NCBI GenBank assembly: GCA_035641315.1 | Contig: DASQUK010000263.1 | Coordinates: 1-18,293, forward strand | Direction of reading: 5' to 3' | Length of the DNA: 18,293 nt | From: DASQUK01 sp035641315 | Lineage (GTDB): Bacteria > Actinomycetota > Acidimicrobiia > Acidimicrobiales > VFJN01 | Part shown: in pieces, positions 7,035-15,465 of the stretch | How the letters are laid out: every line of letters begins with the position of its first letter | Position numbering within the stretch: position 1 is the first letter of the stretch | Made by a program: the position numbers and the translations under genes | The notes under the pieces: model-generated | Told to the model about the DNA's origin: nothing | Database searches by the model: none | The model's input: only the letters and a program-made list of their open reading frames with translations

Positions 7035-7048
7035 AAGCAGGACGATCG

Positions 7049-7474
7049 ATGTCAGACCACGACGTTCGGAAGCGAGCGCCCGTCGTCCTCGCACCCGATG
7101 GGGGGCGACGCTACGACATGGGGCCGATTCGAGCCGTCTTCAAGGCCGACGGCACCGAGACCGCCGACGGGTACTCCATCTCGGAGTGGTGGCTCCAGCC
7201 GAACACCACCGGCCCGGGCGCCCACGCGCATCCCGAGGACGACGTGTTCTACGTCATCGAGGGCACCATGGCCGTCCTCGTCGGAGACGAGTGGATCGAC
7301 GCACCGAAGGGATCGTTCGTCCTGATACCCGGCGACACCACCCACGACTTCGAGAACCGGGGCGCCACCCCGGCGGGCGTCCTCAACTTCTCGTATCCCG
7401 GTGGCTTCGAGCGGCATATGCCCGGCATCGTCCAATGGTTCATCGACAACCCACCGGGCGACGCCGGCAGGTGA
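7049..7474 (+). CDS. Single-domain cupin protein
   Basis: This 141-residue protein is made almost entirely of one cupin barrel, a fold used by small metal-dependent enzymes and sugar- or ligand-binding proteins. The first cupin motif is visible as GAHAHPEDDVFYVIEG (residues 58-72): H59 and H61 are in place, while the usual Glu ligand position is occupied by Asp (D65). The second motif is PGDTTHDFENRG with H99. The start at 7049 is preceded by AGCAGGA at good spacing; the frame opens earlier, but that part is the VOC remnant region. No signal peptide or membrane helix is present. The substrate is unknown. The gap to the DUF4389 gene is about 150 bases, so it is probably a separate transcription unit. 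Confidence 0.85.
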   Translation: MSDHDVRKRAPVVLAPDGGRRYDMGPIRAVFKADGTETADGYSISEWWLQPNTTGPGAHAHPEDDVFYVIEGTMAVLVGDEWIDAPKGSFVLIPGDTTHDFENRGATPAGVLNFSYPGGFERHMPGIVQWFIDNPPGDAGR

Positions 7475-7549
7475 CCCAGGCGCCGGGCACCAATCGCGCT
7501 AGATGTGACAGAGTGGGGCGTGGTCGAGGGGGGCGGCCCGCCGGCTGGC

Positions 7550-7564
7550 TGTCACGCCGTGACA
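7550..7564. promoter_or_regulatory. 15-bp perfect palindrome upstream of the DUF4389 gene
   Basis: TGTCACGCCGTGACA is fully symmetrical around its central C, with 7-bp arms. It lies 62 bases upstream of the ATG at 7627, a normal operator distance. The half sites face the opposite way from a Crp site (TGTGA-N6-TCACA), so it is not a Crp box. It may be a TetR/GntR-type operator; a 7-bp-arm palindrome can also occur by chance. Confidence 0.35.
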
Positions 7565-7626
7565 CCGCGCATCGTGATCGCCGACGCCGCGACCCGGGTC
7601 GAGCTCCCGTCACGAAAGGAGGGGGG

Positions 7627-8229
7627 ATGGAAACCTTCGGTCAGGCGTACCCCGCAACGCTGGATGTGGATAGGGCAGAGCGGATCACCAACTGGCGCCC
7701 AATCGTGCAGTGGCTGCTGGCGGTCCCGCATGGGGCGATCGTCAACGCGCTACAAGATCTGTCTGGGGTCGTTGCCATTATCAGCTGGTTCGTGATCCTC
7801 TTCACCGGCAAGCTCCCCGAGGGGCTGGCCAACCTACAGTGCCTGATCATCCGTTACGGCAACCGGACGTACGCGTACGCGGGTTTCTTGCGGGAGGAGT
7901 ACCCGCCGTTCGCCTTCGAGACCATGGCCCCGGCCGATCCGGCCAGCTACCCGCCGGTCCGCACCGGCTTCGTGCCGGAGCTCGAGGATCGCAACCGGCT
8001 CACGGTGGGGTTCCGGATCATCCTGGTGATCCCGCAGGTAATCGTCCTTGCCGTCCTCGTGGTCGCGGCGTTGGTGGCGTGGGTCATCGCCTTCTTCGCG
8101 GTGCTGTTCACCGGCCGCTGGCCGGAGGGGTTGCGCAGCTTTGTCGTGGGCGTCCTGCGCTGGGGCACACGAGTCAGCGCCTACCTTCTCTTGCTCACGG
8201 ACAAGTACCCGCCGTTCAGCCTCGAGTGA
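7627..8229 (+). CDS. DUF4389-family membrane protein with internal duplication
   Basis: This 200-residue integral membrane protein has its ATG fixed by AAAGGAGG directly upstream. It consists of two copies of the DUF4389 unit. The first (about residues 20-99) has a hydrophobic helix, then LFTGKLPEGL and EEYPPFAFE; the second (about 122-200) has a helix at 130-160, then LFTGRWPEGL and DKYPPFSLE. Helices at about 26-60 and 130-160 probably form re-entrant or paired spans. DUF4389 proteins are common in actinobacteria and have no established biochemical role. A much longer open frame extends upstream but overlaps the cupin gene and is not used. The palindrome at 7550-7564 may control it. Confidence 0.88.
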   Translation: METFGQAYPATLDVDRAERITNWRPIVQWLLAVPHGAIVNALQDLSGVVAIISWFVILFTGKLPEGLANLQCLIIRYGNRTYAYAGFLREEYPPFAFETMAPADPASYPPVRTGFVPELEDRNRLTVGFRIILVIPQVIVLAVLVVAALVAWVIAFFAVLFTGRWPEGLRSFVVGVLRWGTRVSAYLLLLTDKYPPFSLE

Positions 8230-8411
8230 TCCCGTGAGCTCGCGGTGGCCGTGTCGTCGATCACCGCGCTGACTGGGAGTAGATCCATGAACGCGACACG
8301 TGTTGTCCACCGAGACTTCAGGTGCTGGTCATCTCAGCTTCGGCGCCTGGACATGGGCGCCGCCTACGTTTCTGTCGCCCATCAACGGTCTGACATCGAG
8401 GAGAACCGATC

Positions 8412-8522
8412 ATGGAGGCGTTCCTCCAGTCTCTGCTCGTGTCGGCAGTGCTTCTGGTGGCCGAGTTGGCCATCAAAGTGCTGTTGCAGCAGCTCCGCCC
8501 CTCGCTCGGCCGCGCCGTGTGA
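8412..8522 (+). CDS. 36-residue single-helix membrane peptide
   Basis: The ATG at 8412 is preceded by GAGGAG with an eight-base spacer. The product has one hydrophobic, leucine/valine-rich helix from about residue 3 to 27 (FLQSLLVSAVLLVAELA), with acidic residues near the start and in the helix and a basic C-terminus (QQLRPSLGRAV). The codon pattern is GC-rich at third positions. No family is recognised. It precedes another small membrane-anchored gene by 114 bases in the same direction. It is too short for firm prediction; the ribosome binding site and the clean helix are the main support. Confidence 0.5.
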   Translation: MEAFLQSLLVSAVLLVAELAIKVLLQQLRPSLGRAV

Positions 8523-8636
8523 GGTCGGGCCGGGCTCACGTGCCGGTGGGCCCGCCCAAATGCCCGAGATGCCTCTATCCGTGACTGCACCGCCGCGCCA
8601 TGATGGGCGGGCGGGCGTTGAGGAGAGGAGTGCGTC

Positions 8637-8957
8637 ATGGACGAGCTGCTATTCGTTGCCGTTCCCGTCGCGCTCGTGGCTGCCGCTGCGGCCCTGGTCA
8701 AGCCTGCACGGGAGCGGGCGGTGCCCGTCGCCAAGGCTGTCGGGCGGGCCGGCGTCGGGGTGGCCGAGGTGACAGCGGCTGGGGCACGGGGCATCGTCGA
8801 CGCCGCCATCCACGGTGAGTCCAGGCGGTCCGAAGCACGGCCTGGCGGAGGCGAGAGGCCACCGACGACGGCACCGTCAGGTCGCACTCGGCGCAGGCCG
8901 GCCAAGGCATCTTCGGGCCGGTCGGGTGGCCGGTCGCCAGCGTCTGCCACGAGCTAG
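8637..8957 (+). CDS. 106-residue membrane-anchored protein with basic low-complexity tail
   Basis: The ATG at 8637 follows GAGGAGAGGAG, a strong ribosome binding site. The protein has one N-terminal hydrophobic helix (about residues 3-21, FVAVPVALVAAAAAL), then an amphipathic alanine/glycine/valine-rich helix (about 22-58, including VAKAVGRAGVGVAEV). From about residue 60 onward it has a disordered tail rich in Arg, Ser, Gly and Pro. The tail is strongly basic and could contact DNA, RNA or acidic lipids; that is inference. It loosely resembles small DUF1490/DUF5132-like membrane proteins in composition, but I cannot assign a family. It probably ends its transcription unit, because the next gene is convergent. 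Confidence 0.6.
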   Translation: MDELLFVAVPVALVAAAAALVKPARERAVPVAKAVGRAGVGVAEVTAAGARGIVDAAIHGESRRSEARPGGGERPPTTAPSGRTRRRPAKASSGRSGGRSPASATS

Positions 8958-9153
8958 CGCCACCGGGTGACCGTGGTGCTGCGGCGGACGGCTGCCGGGA
9001 GAACGCGTTCGGCACAGTGCGGATCGAGCCTGTAAGGCCGGTTCTGCGCGTGGAGGTCGTTGAACTCCGACTGTTGTTCTGAGAGCTCGTGCGACGCCGG
9101 AACCGTCTCGAGCTGGTCCGCTTGGTGGCCGCGTCCCCATCCGATTCTGGTTC

Positions 9154-9957
9154 CTAGCTCGCTCGGCCGTCATGGGCCGCGGTGAAAGCCAGGATTACCT
9201 CGGCAAACGAGCTCGGGTCGAAGGCGAACGCGAGATGCCGCTGTCCCGCGAGCCCGCGAAGCTCGGCCTTGGGGAACCGTTCGGCGACCTCGCCAGGGGC
9301 ACGAAGACTCGACAGGTCCGTCTCCTCGCCATAGAGGTAGAGGGTCGGGACGTTCGGCGGGTCAAGCGCCGTTAGCTGATCGACTCCCTCGTCGAGGCCG
9401 GCGCGCAGCTCGCGTGGGAACAGCGGGACGCTCTCACGGAGCCTGGCCCACACCGGTTCCAGCGATCTGAGGGCCTCCTGCTCGTGCTCAACGATCCCGA
9501 CGGCAGGGAACAGTGTGTCGAGGGCTCGGTCGGGGTCGCCGTCATCGAGGGCGGCCTGCATGGCATCAATGAGGGTTGGGTCGAACGCTTCCAGCGCAAG
9601 CGGCGGCTCGTACAACACGAGCGACCGCAACGACGGCGTCTGCGTGGCCGCGAGGAGGCTGTACAGCGCGCCGCCAGAGTGGCCGACGAGGTGGACGCCG
9701 TGACCTGCGGCGGCGACGACCGCCAGCACATCGTCCACCTCGCGCTGCAAGCTGTAGTCGGGGCTATCGCCGCTGCCACCCCGTCCCCGACGCGAGTAGA
9801 CCCACACGGAATGCCGCTCGGCGAGCAGGCCCTCGATGAGCGCGAAGGTGTCGAGGTCCCCGATGGCGCCATGGACGAGTACGAGCGGCGAACCGCTACC
9901 CGACCAGCGTGCTGCGAGCGTGGTTCCGTCGGCAGAGGTGATCGTCGTGTCGGGCAT
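9154..9957 (-). CDS. Alpha/beta hydrolase fold protein
   Basis: This 267-residue soluble hydrolase belongs to the alpha/beta fold superfamily. Visible features are the oxyanion strand LVLVHGAIGD (residues 25-34), the nucleophile elbow GHSGG (S94 within HLVGHSGGALYS), the acid region LYLYGEETD (about 206-214) and the catalytic histidine in GQRHLAF (H241). There is no signal peptide. The ATG at 9955-9957 is preceded by GAGGAGG, which overlaps the end of the metallo-beta-lactamase-fold gene; the gap between the genes is only 9 bases, so they are co-transcribed. Its job in the operon is probably ester, lactone or C-C bond hydrolysis, but the substrate is not readable from sequence. Confidence 0.88.
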   Translation of the reverse strand: MPDTTITSADGTTLAARWSGSGSPLVLVHGAIGDLDTFALIEGLLAERHSVWVYSRRGRGGSGDSPDYSLQREVDDVLAVVAAAGHGVHLVGHSGGALYSLLAATQTPSLRSLVLYEPPLALEAFDPTLIDAMQAALDDGDPDRALDTLFPAVGIVEHEQEALRSLEPVWARLRESVPLFPRELRAGLDEGVDQLTALDPPNVPTLYLYGEETDLSSLRAPGEVAERFPKAELRGLAGQRHLAFAFDPSSFAEVILAFTAAHDGRAS

Positions 9958-9966
9958 GTGGCCTCC

Positions 9967-10943
<977 letters not shown>

Positions 10944-10944
<1 letters not shown>

Positions 10945-11885
10945 CACCCCGCCTTGATGATCCGGTTGCGGAGAACCCCGATCCGGTCGACCTCGAGTTC
11001 GACGACGTCGCCGGGGTTGAGGAACCGGCCCAGCTCGAGGCCACAGCCCCCTCCCACCGTGCCCGACCCCAGGATCTCACCCGGGTACAGGGTCTCTGAG
11101 CGGGACACGAAGGCGATGATGTCCTCGAACCGGTGATGCATGGTGCCCGAGTTGCCTCGGCTCCACTCCTCGCCGTTGACGCGGGCCACCATGGTCAGGT
11201 CATAGGGGGCCCCGACCTCGTCGGCGGTCACGATCCACGGCCCGAACACGTTGCCGGTGTCGAAATCCTTGCCCTTGGCCGGTCCCAGCTGGCCCTCCAT
11301 CTCGGTGGCCTGGGCGTCCCGGGCCGACACGTCGTTGAAGATCGTGTACCCGAAGATGTGAGCGGCCGCGTCTTCCGGTGCGATGTCGACCCCGCGCGTG
11401 CCGATGACACAGGCCAGCTCGAGCTCGTAGTCCAACAACTGGGCATAGGCCGGCCAACGAACGTCGGCGTCGCAACCCACGACCGAGAGCCGGTTGGCCT
11501 TGTAGTAGATCGGTTGCTGGTACCAGACGGCCGGGATGTCCACGTGCCGACCGGTGAGCCGCTCGGCCGTGGCGAACGCCCCCTTCAGGTGCTCCTCGAA
11601 GGCCAGGAAGTCCCGGATCTGGGGTGGCACCGGCATCGGCGCCAACAGCGTCACCGCCGACCGGTCGAGCATCGCCTCGTCCGGCGCCTCCTCCGCGAGC
11701 TCCCGGACCAACTCGAGGGCGGCCTCGCCGCCCTCGATCAACGCCACCATCGACTCCAACGCGGGCGACTCGCCCCCCCGGACCCGCCCATGGGCCGAGC
11801 CCAGATCCAACAGCCGGCGCCCACCGTTGAGGACCGCCGCCACGCCTTCACGCCCATCACGACCGCGAATCGTCGCCAGCTTCAC
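10944..11885 (-). CDS. Fumarylacetoacetate hydrolase (FAH) family protein
   Basis: This 313-residue protein belongs to the FAH superfamily, whose members cleave or tautomerise 1,3-diketo acids using a divalent metal, typically late in aromatic ring catabolism. The metal-binding residues are visible in DYELELA (D152, E154, E156) and FNDVSARD (D185). Other family landmarks are GKDFDTGNVFGPW (about 205-217), an N-G-E pattern (VNGEEWSRGN) and the C-terminal PGEILGSGTVGGGCG segment (about 268-282). The N-terminal 80 residues form the usual small domain. The start is a GTG at 11883-11885 with a weak G-rich ribosome site. Its stop overlaps the start of the MBL-fold gene. The operon, with an FAD monooxygenase gene upstream, fits an aromatic or cyclic compound degradation route; the exact substrate is inference. 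Confidence 0.92.
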
Positions 11886-11897
11886 CGTCGGCCGCCT

Positions 11898-11999
11898 CTA
11901 CTCCTCACTGTCACAGGAACGACCGGGCTGGCACCGGAGGGTTTGACCGTGCCCGACCGTCTCGAGGATCCCGTTCATCTCAATCACGTCACTGGTCAT
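11898..11999 (-). CDS. 33-residue ORF coupled to the broken hydrolase
   Basis: The ATG (11997-11999) overlaps the TGA of the decayed alpha/beta hydrolase in an ATGA arrangement, and GGAAGGA lies four bases upstream. The product is 33 residues, begins MTSDVIEMNGILETVGHG, has two cysteines and ends in an acidic CDSEE. It stops 12 bases before the FAH start codon. I do not recognise it. It could be the N-terminal stub of a lost gene, a coupling peptide that keeps ribosomes near the FAH start, or a chance ORF; the start signals are better than chance would suggest. Confidence 0.35.
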   Translation of the reverse strand: MTSDVIEMNGILETVGHGQTLRCQPGRSCDSEE

Positions 12000-12250
12000 G
12001 ACTTCCTTCCATTGCTCTCGAGCACGATGTGCAGCGCCTCGAGGAACGCGTCCGGCTGCTCGATGGCAGGGTCGTCGCGGGCGTTCTCGATCACGTGCAG
12101 CGGCCAGCCGTAGCAGACGCTGGCCGCCTAGGCGACGCTGAGCCGCACGCCCAGGTCATGTCGACCCTAGATGAGGTTCGTTGGAACGGCGATCCGGTCC
12201 AGGAACTCTCCCTGCAGCAAGACGATCGGCGGGCCATCGGGAGCTTCGGG
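11996..12250 (-). pseudogene. Decayed alpha/beta hydrolase (C-terminal part with two stop codons)
   Basis: Reading the minus strand, one frame gives PPIVLLQGEFLDRIAVPTN, then LI, a TAG (12167-12169), GRHDLGVRLSVA, a second TAG (12128-12130), and then YGWPLHVIENARDDPAIEQ followed by PDAFLEAL to a TGA at 11996-11998. The V-P-T-x-L-I-x-G-R-H-D segment and the x-x-x-A-R-H-D-P-x-x-E-Q-P-x-A-F tail are the catalytic-acid and catalytic-His regions of alpha/beta hydrolases; here the His position reads Asp (ARDDP). The PPIVLLQG piece resembles the N-terminal oxyanion strand, so most of the middle, including the nucleophile elbow, seems deleted. Two in-frame stops and the missing core make this a clear remnant. 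It overlaps the end of the FAD monooxygenase frame. Confidence 0.7.
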
Positions 12251-13607
12251 AGGCCTCCGGCTCCGGGTTGCCGCCCGTCCGGCCTGGGCTTCGGCTCCCT
12301 GTGAACACGCGCCAGGCCGTGCGCGGCCGCATCAGGTGCTGAGGCGGTGACACCATCCCGCTCACCTCGAGGAATGTCTTCGCCACGACTGGGTCGCGGT
12401 TGGCGACCCGGAGGAGACGGTTGACGTAGGCGTTGGTCAGCCGCCATCGGACCGGCCGTGGTCCCTCCACGCCAGGGTGGCCCAGGTCGGCGCCGGTGGA
12501 CATCATCCACGCCTCGTCGACGGTTCGCTTCGTGCGCTGGAAGAAGCGTTGGCCCACCCGGTCCAGTCCGTGCCGGTCGAGGACCTGGCCGAGGACCCTT
12601 GCTTCGCTGATGGCGACGGTCATCCCCTGGGCGTAGACGGGGCTGAACGAGCACACGGCGTCGCCGGTCACGACAAACCGACCGGGGAAGCGCCGGAGGC
12701 GGTCGTATCGACGGCGGAGATAACTGGGGAACCCACCGGTCGATGCGTCCCCGATGGGTTGGGCCGAAGCCGCGACTTCGTGGAGGTCACTCGCCCACAG
12801 CGTGCCTGCGTAGTCGACGAACCCGTCGAGGTCGGCTGGGGGACGCTCTCCCAGGACGCCAACAAGGGTCACGAGCCACCGATCGCCCTCGACCGCCAGC
12901 AACAGCCCGCCGCGGCGCCCGCCGGGAGGGACGGTCACCGCGACATGTCGGCAGCCGTCGAGGTCCTCGGGCTGTCGTCGAAACAGGCGGGTGGTGTAGT
13001 GCACCCCGACCTGGAGTCGCTCCTGGTCGGGCGCCACGTACCCGAGGTCAGTCACCCACCGTGGGGTGCGCGAGCTGCGCCCGGTGGCGTCCACGACAAG
13101 GTCTCCGGCCACGGTGTCCTCAGCGTTCGGGTCCCGTGACAGGAGCCGTACCCCAGTGACTTGGGACCGGTCAGGAGTAGTCGACAATCCGACCGCGTCC
13201 TGCTCCTCCCGGAACCGGACCCCGGCCAGGGCCTGCACCCGTTCACGGACGACCGCCTCGAGGAGGGGGCGGGTCGCGCCGAGTATCTCCAGGCCGGGAT
13301 CATCGACCAGCAGACACCCGTCCGCGATGCGGAAGCGGAACTCCGTCGCGTCGATGAAATGAGCGTCGCGCCGCCGCAGGTCGTCACCGATCCCAGGGAG
13401 TAGGTCCGACAGGGCCGCCCCTCCTGCAGGCAGCAGCAGGTGGGCGTGCCGTCCCTGTGGGACTCCGTCGCGCTGCTCCCCAGACTGGGGCAGGACATCA
13501 CGGTCGATGATCGTCACTCGATGGAACCGCTCGGCCAGGGCCGCGGCGGCTGCCAGGCCCGCCAGGCTGGCGCCCAACACGATCGCGTGCTCGCCCACAT
13601 GGGTCAT
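12156..13607 (-). CDS. FAD-dependent monooxygenase/oxidoreductase
   Basis: This 483-residue flavoprotein is of the aromatic hydroxylase/squalene epoxidase-like type. It has an N-terminal Rossmann motif VLGASLAGLAAAAAL (residues 10-24, a GxSxxG variant) with the FAD-ribose acidic residue in IIDRD (about 33-37). The family-typical GVPQGRHAHLLL (48-59), a VVDATGRSSR segment (171-180) and the second FAD motif VVTGDAVCSFSPVYAQGMT (312-330) follow. The reaction is probably NAD(P)H- or reductase-dependent hydroxylation or epoxidation. ATG 13605-13607 is preferred over the frame start at 13625 because it directly precedes the FAD fold. The last ~46 residues (from about 437) are low-complexity, Arg/Pro-rich and read through the hydrolase remnant in another frame, so the native C-terminus was probably lost. 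The gene likely has its own promoter in the 230-base gap upstream. Confidence 0.85.
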   Translation of the reverse strand: MTHVGEHAIVLGASLAGLAAAAALAERFHRVTIIDRDVLPQSGEQRDGVPQGRHAHLLLPAGGAALSDLLPGIGDDLRRRDAHFIDATEFRFRIADGCLLVDDPGLEILGATRPLLEAVVRERVQALAGVRFREEQDAVGLSTTPDRSQVTGVRLLSRDPNAEDTVAGDLVVDATGRSSRTPRWVTDLGYVAPDQERLQVGVHYTTRLFRRQPEDLDGCRHVAVTVPPGGRRGGLLLAVEGDRWLVTLVGVLGERPPADLDGFVDYAGTLWASDLHEVAASAQPIGDASTGGFPSYLRRRYDRLRRFPGRFVVTGDAVCSFSPVYAQGMTVAISEARVLGQVLDRHGLDRVGQRFFQRTKRTVDEAWMMSTGADLGHPGVEGPRPVRWRLTNAYVNRLLRVANRDPVVAKTFLEVSGMVSPPQHLMRPRTAWRVFTGSRSPGRTGGNPEPEASRSSRWPADRLAAGRVPGPDRRSNEPHLGST

Positions 13608-13805
13608 CGCTGCCCTGCCTCTCACCGATCACGGTCGCGAGCTCGCACGCCCGGTCTGCGGGCATCCCAATACCGGTGTTGAACTCGGTGCCGAGAACCG
13701 ATTCGAGGTCGCGTCGTTCGCCCGGTCGTCACCCGCGTCGTTCCGGCGATGATGGCCAAACCGGGAGCCTCCCGCATCGCCCGGATCCACCAACTTCGGG
13801 CCCAT

Positions 13806-13836
13806 CCCGGCGTGGTCATTTCTGACTACGCCCGGC
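13806..13836 (-). terminator. Hairpin directly after the LuxR-type regulator gene
   Basis: Plus-strand bases CCGGCGTGGTCA (13807-13818) and TGACTACGCCCGGC (13823-13836) form a long stem with a TTTC loop and two imperfections. It begins four bases beyond the regulator's stop codon on the minus strand. There is no U-tract. Its position suggests it ends the regulator transcript, making the monooxygenase gene a separate unit. Confidence 0.5.
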
Positions 13837-13839
13837 GGG

Positions 13840-15465
13840 TCAGACCAGATCGTGCTCGAAGGCAAAGGCGCTGGCCGCGGTGCGCGAGGACACGCCCAGC
13901 TTGGCCAGGATGTTTTGCACGTGTCGGGCGACGGTGTGCTCGCTGATGACCAGCGCGACGGCGATCTCGCGGTTGGTCTTGCCGGTGGCCACGAGGGCCA
14001 GCACCTCGAGCTCGCGCCTGGTCAGCCCCATCGGAGCTCGCGATCCTGCAGCTGTCGAGAGCGCGCGGATCCGGGCAAGGTCCGGCGCTGCAGCGAGCTG
14101 TTCGAAGACAGCACGCGCAGCATCCAACTCCATCGTTGCCGTGTCGCGATCCCCGAGTCCCCGGCACGCCAGCCCGATCAGCACCCGGACCCGAGCGGCT
14201 TCATATGGTGCCTCAAGGTCCCGCCAGATCGCGCATGCCCGGCGCAGCACCGCCAGCGCGGCACCGGAGTCGCCCTCACCAAGGAGGACGGCCCCCGTTG
14301 CTTGGCCGGACATGGCGTGCAACATGGGCGCGCCGAGGTCGTCGGCGATCCGCGCCAGTTCATCGGCAGCCGCGCATGCCGCACCGGGATCGTGGGCGGC
14401 CAGCACGATCTCGACGAACGCGGCCAGAACCGTGGACCGAGCGACCCGGTCCCGCGCCTCGTCCACCACCGAGCGGATCGCCGCCGCCGCCGCGTCGACC
14501 TGACCCTGGGCCAACCGGAGCAGCGCCAGGCCGGGCTGCGGATCTCGCCCCCACTCGCCAGCCTGGCGGTACGCGTTCTCTGCCTCGGCGAACTCACCGC
14601 GGAGCCGGTGCAGCTCAGCCTGCTGATAGAAGGCCATCCCGACCGCCGGCCGGCCAGCCAGCCGCTCGCAGGCCCGCTTCGCCTCGTCCGCCGCCTCCCC
14701 CCACGCGCCGTGAAACCGCATGATCTCAGCTCGATACACCAGGCACTGACCCCGGTATGCCACCAGCCCGGGCTGCGAATCGCACCAACGGGTCAGCGCC
14801 GCCGTCCACTCCTGGGCCCGGGCCAGATCGAATACCTCCTGGCATGCCTCGATCACCGCGCAGTAGACGAGCCCGGCGAAGATCGGCGACACCTCCCCGG
14901 CCGTCACCGCGACCATCACCTCATCGAGTAACGCCACCCCGGCCGCGGTCTCACCCAACCGGATCAGAGCCCGGCCCTGGCCCATCCGGGCGAACGCCGT
15001 CAGGTCGGAATCGCCGAATCGGACGCCGATACTGGCCGCCCGCTCGAACGTGGCGCGGGCCGCCGCGGGGTCGTGGTCAATGGACTGAATCGCCACCGGG
15101 ACGAGCAGATATCCCCGCTCCACACCGTCGTGAGCCGCCTCGTCGAGAAGACGCTGAGCTCGTGCGAGCCATCCGCCGCCCCGGGCCATCTCGCCCCTCA
15201 CCAGAAGTCCCTGAGCGAGCCAGCCCGCGCACCGGGCCGCTCTCACCGCATACCCCAGCCGCAAGCACTCCTTATGGGCCCGGGCCCATGCGTCGTCGCT
15301 CTCGCCATCCGCGCCGACCAGGTACGCCGCCATCGCCAGCCGCTCCAGATCGTCCAGTTCGAGCGCCGCCTCCCGATCCGCGGCCGACAACTCGGCGAAC
15401 GCCTCGCCCCACGCCCGTCGCCCGAAGAAGTCACGGCCACGATCCAACGCGTGAGCCACCGGCAC
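13840..15465 (-). CDS. LuxR-type HTH regulator with helical-repeat sensor region, no ATPase
   Basis: This 541-residue protein has a C-terminal LuxR/GerE helix-turn-helix (residues 479-541: LTRRELEVLALVATGKTNRE, ISEHTVARHVQNILAKLGV). About 470 residues before it are alanine- and leucine-rich, with the spacing of TPR-like helical hairpins (for example AELHRLRGEFAEAENAYRQA). Unlike LAL/MalT regulators there is no Walker A or B motif, so this resembles the helical-repeat plus DNA-binding half of such a regulator standing alone. The GTG at 15463-15465 is chosen because GAGGGA precedes it; a GTG two codons later has better spacing, and a TTG at 15507 is less likely. It lies upstream of and in the same direction as the catabolic genes and is their most likely regulator, but the hairpin after it argues for a separate transcript. 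Confidence 0.85.
   Translation of the reverse strand: MPVAHALDRGRDFFGRRAWGEAFAELSAADREAALELDDLERLAMAAYLVGADGESDDAWARAHKECLRLGYAVRAARCAGWLAQGLLVRGEMARGGGWLARAQRLLDEAAHDGVERGYLLVPVAIQSIDHDPAAARATFERAASIGVRFGDSDLTAFARMGQGRALIRLGETAAGVALLDEVMVAVTAGEVSPIFAGLVYCAVIEACQEVFDLARAQEWTAALTRWCDSQPGLVAYRGQCLVYRAEIMRFHGAWGEAADEAKRACERLAGRPAVGMAFYQQAELHRLRGEFAEAENAYRQAGEWGRDPQPGLALLRLAQGQVDAAAAAIRSVVDEARDRVARSTVLAAFVEIVLAAHDPGAACAAADELARIADDLGAPMLHAMSGQATGAVLLGEGDSGAALAVLRRACAIWRDLEAPYEAARVRVLIGLACRGLGDRDTATMELDAARAVFEQLAAAPDLARIRALSTAAGSRAPMGLTRRELEVLALVATGKTNREIAVALVISEHTVARHVQNILAKLGVSSRTAASAFAFEHDLV

Noticed and set aside
6988..7626. N-terminal extension of the DUF4389 frame across the cupin gene
   Set aside because: It overlaps the cupin in another frame, is Arg-rich, and a strong ribosome site marks ATG 7627 as the real start.
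8298..8305. ACACGTGT palindrome in the gap before the 36-residue gene
   Set aside because: An 8-bp palindrome is expected many times by chance in 18 kb.
8540..8584. Frame reading VPVGPPKCPRCLYP, resembling a zinc-ribbon-like protein tail
   Set aside because: Only 14 residues with a single C-x-x-C pair, then a stop; too short to separate from chance.
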